A stretch of 64,000 nucleotides of DNA, taken from Geodermatophilus saharensis (lineage in GTDB: Bacteria > Actinomycetota > Actinomycetes > Mycobacteriales > Geodermatophilaceae). Location: the NCBI RefSeq assembly GCF_900188205.1, contig NZ_FZOH01000009.1, forward strand, positions 1 to 64,000, given 5' to 3'. Shown here piece by piece: positions 60,412 through 64,000 of the stretch; the first letter of the stretch is position 1; the number at the start of each line of letters is the position of its first letter. The notes under the pieces were generated by a model that worked only from the letters and a program-made list of their open reading frames with translations, ran no database searches and had not been told where the DNA came from. A program made the translations under genes and the position numbers.

Positions 60412-61146
60412 GTGCACGACCTCCTCGCCGGCCGGTTCGCGGTGTGGGCCACCGCCTGGCTCTCCGGCCGCGTCTCCACCGACGCCGCGCTCGACGCGCT
60501 CGCCGACGACCGCGCGCACCGGGTGACCGGCGTGCCCGGTGCGCCCGGCGCGGTGCCGCTGGGCTGGGCGCTGACCGCGCTGCGCGGGCTCGGGGAGCGC
60601 CGGGTCAAGCTGGTGCTGCCGGTGCCCGGCGACGTCCGGGGGCTGCCGCCGGCACCCGGGCTGGGCGCGCTGGCGCTGGAGGCCGGTCAGGCCGCGGTGG
60701 GCGACCGGGTCGCGCTGGTGCCCGAGGCCGCGGGGCCGGAGGTCGTGACCTGGACGGCGGTCGACCTCGACGGCGTGCCACCCGCTCCGCCGGCGGCGGA
60801 GGGGTCGCTGCGCGCGCTGTCGGGGTCGCTGGACCTCGCCGTCGGCGACGCGGCCCGCACGCTGGCCCGCCTCGACCTCGCCCGCTGGCACCCCGAGGTG
60901 CCGGCGCTGCTGACCGGCCTGGCCGGGGCTCAGGCGCCGGAGCTGCCGCCGGACACCGACCCGCTGGCGGTATCGGTCCTCGCCCGCGCCCGGCGGCTGG
61001 CGCGGGTGCTCGACCTCGCGACGGCCGACGCCCCCGGCGGCGCGGTCACCGGCGGTCAGGCCGCCGCCCGCGACGACGCGCTGCGCCCGCTGGCCGCCGC
61101 CGTCCGCGAGGCGACCGTCGCCGCGTACAACGCCGTCCCCCGCTGA
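60412..61146 (+). CDS. Hypothetical protein
   Basis: 244 residues, GTG 60412. It starts LLAGRFAVWATAWLSGRVST and is rich in A, L, G and V with no membrane segment. A mainly alpha/beta body (RRVKLVLPVPGDVRGLPP, ALEAGQAAVGDRVALVPEAA) ends in helical DDALRPLAAAVREATVAAYN. I recognise no family, though the pattern of a TAGCCT box six bases upstream of GTG suggests a leaderless mRNA. Confidence 0.75.
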   Translation: MHDLLAGRFAVWATAWLSGRVSTDAALDALADDRAHRVTGVPGAPGAVPLGWALTALRGLGERRVKLVLPVPGDVRGLPPAPGLGALALEAGQAAVGDRVALVPEAAGPEVVTWTAVDLDGVPPAPPAAEGSLRALSGSLDLAVGDAARTLARLDLARWHPEVPALLTGLAGAQAPELPPDTDPLAVSVLARARRLARVLDLATADAPGGAVTGGQAAARDDALRPLAAAVREATVAAYNAVPR

Positions 61147-61200
61147 CCGGCCTCCTCGCGTGCGCCCTTCTCGCGTGCGCCGTTGCGGCCGCCGCAGCAG

Positions 61201-62055
<855 letters not shown>

Positions 62056-62191
62056 GGCACACCGTCCTCGTCCGGCCCCCGGAGCTCCGAGGGTCCGCTC
62101 CCGGCCCGGGCCCGTCAACGGGCGCGGGCGGTCGCGGTCGGTGGCCGGAGGGGCTCCCGTGCGGGCAGCGGCGCCGCTACGGTCGGCCGCC

Positions 62192-62848
62192 ATGACAGCG
62201 CCGACGATGAACGGGCTGATCCACAACGCCGTGCGCCGGGACCTCGCCCGCCTGTCGGCGGCCCTCGACCCGTGGCAGGACGGCGACCGCGCCCGGGCGG
62301 CCGGCCTCGAGCGGGCCTTCGCCAACGTGCACCGCGAGCTGACCCACCACCACGAGGGCGAGGACGAGTACGTCTGGCCCTTCCTCGCCGGCACCGGGGT
62401 CGCCGCGGACCTGCTGACCGAGATGGAGGAGGAGCACGCGGCGATGTCGGCCGCGCTGGCCGGCACCGCCGGCGCGCTGCGCACGCTGGCCCGGACCGGT
62501 TCCGGGGCCGACGCCGCGGCCGCCCGCACCAGCGTGGAGCACACCCGCGCGGTGGTGGTCGGCCACCTCGACCACGAGGAGGAGGCGCTCGAGCCGCTGC
62601 TGCGCGCGCACGAGGGCAGCGCCGAGTGGCGGGCCGTCACCGGCCGGCTCCGGCACCGCGACCCCCGCGCGGCCGGCTCCTTCTTCGCCTGGCTCACCGA
62701 CGGCATCAGCGCCGGCGACCGGGCGGTGCTGCGCGCCACGGTGCCGGCGCCGGTCACCGCCGTGCTGTCCCGGGTGTTCGGCCGGCGCTACACCCGCGGG
62801 GTCGCGCCGGTGTGGCGCGCCGCGGTCCGCCCGCCCGTCGGCGGCTAG
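62192..62848 (+). CDS. Hemerythrin-like protein
   Basis: 218 residues from ATG 62192. The N-terminal 140 residues form a hemerythrin HHE bundle with candidate iron ligands in LIHNAVRRDL, VHRELTHHHEGEDEYVWP, EMEEEHAAM and VVGHLDHEEEALEPLL. The C-terminal part (about 150-218) is basic. It could bind O2, NO or act in iron handling. A TACGGT box eight bases upstream of the start hints at a leaderless transcript. Its stop shares a CTAG with the ferrochelatase stop. Confidence 0.87.
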   Translation: MTAPTMNGLIHNAVRRDLARLSAALDPWQDGDRARAAGLERAFANVHRELTHHHEGEDEYVWPFLAGTGVAADLLTEMEEEHAAMSAALAGTAGALRTLARTGSGADAAAARTSVEHTRAVVVGHLDHEEEALEPLLRAHEGSAEWRAVTGRLRHRDPRAAGSFFAWLTDGISAGDRAVLRATVPAPVTAVLSRVFGRRYTRGVAPVWRAAVRPPVGG

Positions 62849-63960
62849 CGGCCCGCCGGCCGCGGGACGTGGCAGCAGGCGGCGGGGCAGTTGGTGCCCA
62901 GCCGCGGCTGCCCGCCGGCGCGGCGCTCCTCCAGCAGCTCGCGGACCATCGCCACGAACGCCGGGTGGGTGCCGGCGGTACCGGCCCGCACGAACACCAG
63001 CCCGAGCTCCTCGGCGGTCCCCTCCGCCTCGTTGTCGAGGTCCCAGACGACCTCGAGGTGGTCGCTGACGAACCCGACCGGGAACACCACGACCGCGCGC
63101 TCGCCGCTCCCGGCCAGCGCGCGCAGGTGGTCGTTGACGTCGGGCTCGAGCCACGGCACCGACGGCGGGCCGCTGCGGCTCTGCCAGACCAGGTCGAACT
63201 CCCGGCCGGGGTCGACGGCGTCGACGACGGCCCGCGCGGCGGCGGTCAGCTCGGTCTCGTAGGCGTGCCCGTCGGGCCCGGCGACGGCGGCCATCGCGTC
63301 GGGGATGGAGTGCGCCGTGGCCACCAGGCGGGCGGTGCCGCGGTGCTCCTCGGGCAGCCGCGCCAGCGCCGCGGCGAGGGCGTCGGCGTTGGCCCGCACG
63401 AAGCCGGGGGTGTCGAAGTAGTGCGGCAGCTTCTCGGCGGTGGGGCCGCCCCCGGTCGCGATGCGGGCCCGGGCGACGTCCTCGTGGTACTGCCGGCACC
63501 CGGAGTAGGAGGCGTAGGCCGAGGTCGCCAGGACGTAGACGTGCTCGACGCCGTCGTCGGTCATCTGCTGCCAGACGTCCTCGACGTAGGGGTCCCAGTT
63601 GCGGTTGCCCCAGTACACCGGCAGCTCCACGCCGTTGGCGGCGAGGTCCTCGCGGATCGCGGCCACCAGCGCCTCGTTCTGCTCGTTGATCGGGCTCACG
63701 CCGCCGAAGTGGTGGTAGTGCTCGGCGACGTCGAGCAGCCGCTCGCGGGGCACGCCCCGCCCGCGGGTGACGTTCTCCAGGAACGGCATGACGTCGTCGT
63801 GACCGCGGGGCCCGCCGAAGGAGAGCACCAGCAGCGCCTCGCGGCGGCCGGGCGGGGCGGGCGTGGCCGCGGGCGGGACCCCGCCGTTGTTGCGGACGGC
63901 CAGGGAGGGGTCCTCGTCGGGACGCTGGCCGGGGTGCAGGTCGACGGTGGCGCGGGGCAC
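62845..63960 (-). CDS. hemH: Ferrochelatase (coproporphyrin-type)
   Basis: 371 residues, GTG 63960 with GGAAGAGAG upstream. LLVLSFGGPRGHDDVMPFLE, YHHFGGVSPINEQNEALVAA, SGCRQYHEDV, LVATAHSIPDAMA (active-site His) and LEVVWDLDNEA. The C-terminus TNCPAACCH together with Cys of SGCRQY provides [2Fe-2S] ligands, as in actinobacterial enzymes, which insert iron into coproporphyrin III (CpfC route). A polar N-terminal extension (about 38 residues) precedes the domain. Confidence 0.94.
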   Translation of the reverse strand: MPRATVDLHPGQRPDEDPSLAVRNNGGVPPAATPAPPGRREALLVLSFGGPRGHDDVMPFLENVTRGRGVPRERLLDVAEHYHHFGGVSPINEQNEALVAAIREDLAANGVELPVYWGNRNWDPYVEDVWQQMTDDGVEHVYVLATSAYASYSGCRQYHEDVARARIATGGGPTAEKLPHYFDTPGFVRANADALAAALARLPEEHRGTARLVATAHSIPDAMAAVAGPDGHAYETELTAAARAVVDAVDPGREFDLVWQSRSGPPSVPWLEPDVNDHLRALAGSGERAVVVFPVGFVSDHLEVVWDLDNEAEGTAEELGLVFVRAGTAGTHPAFVAMVRELLEERRAGGQPRLGTNCPAACCHVPRPAGR

Positions 63961-64000
63961 GGACTCTCTTCCGGGGACGGTGCGGGGACGGATGCGCTCA

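Overview
This window is high-GC (roughly 75%) actinobacterial chromosome. GTG starts are frequent, GTGA and TGATG gene overlaps are common, and the gene content includes an EthA/EthR pair, a SigF partner-switch locus, a two-subunit transhydrogenase, an Fe-S type actinobacterial ferrochelatase and many small DUF proteins. This points to Frankiales/Geodermatophilales (Blastococcus, Modestobacter, Geodermatophilus or a relative). The assignment is inference from gene style, not from a search. I found about 67 protein genes, no tRNA or rRNA, no CRISPR array and no prophage.

Layout. 1-353: end of an IS481-like element inserted in a GCTAGC site at the stop codon of the next gene. 349-3233 (-): c-di-GMP signalling pair (HDOD protein; PAS-GGDEF-EAL). 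3508-7367 (+): pntA-pntB and two small genes. 7309-10338: Cys-rich pentapeptide protein, two glyoxalase-fold proteins, a secreted and a membrane protein. 10530-17004 (-): argG with its own operator-like promoter, then DUF72, SDR, ethA, ethR and a methyltransferase. 17158-18543 (-): c-di-AMP (ydaO) riboswitch and a lytic transglycosylase-like protein. 18636-21616: DivIVA-like coiled coil; luciferase-like monooxygenase with FMN reductase. 21650-26304 (-): glutamate-synthase-like FMN protein; gluconate permease and kinase. 26358-29918: two MFS transporters with decayed genes nearby. 30092-36543 (+): cupin, four-domain FAD/Fe-S dehydrogenase, F420/NADP reductase-like protein, SGNH hydrolase (-), and a KhtTU-like cation/proton antiporter. 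36675-43240 (-): FabG-like SDR, DUF350, P-loop kinase, AI-2E family transporter, dienelactone hydrolase and small proteins. 43374-47546 (+): second AI-2E family transporter, PAC2 protein, PabB-PabC fusion. 47632-52328 (-): purU and a split NHEJ module (polymerase, ligase, Ku). 52485-58547: stress regulation (STAS protein, topoisomerase IB, multi-domain phosphatase, anti-sigma factor and SigF). 58613-63960: stomatin/NfeD pair, methyltransferase, hemerythrin, ferrochelatase.

How the parts work together. The most coherent system is the general-stress switch at 53270-58547. It holds a free STAS antagonist, a PAS-PP2C-ATPase-STAS protein, an RsbW-like kinase and a SigF factor with an acidic repeat extension. 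A textbook SigF promoter (GTTT-N16-GGGTAG) precedes the anti-sigma/sigma operon, suggesting autoregulation. Two cyclic-dinucleotide systems are also present: c-di-GMP enzymes at the left end and a c-di-AMP riboswitch on a cell-wall hydrolase.

The least explained signal is a family of about 70-nt structured intergenic repeats (17027-17157, 36607-36677, 47558-47630, 53758-53823). Their stems show paired changes and each abuts a stop codon, mostly between convergent genes. Two further palindrome families (core CACTTCCGCGGAAGTG and GAGATCACGTGATCTC) also sit between genes.
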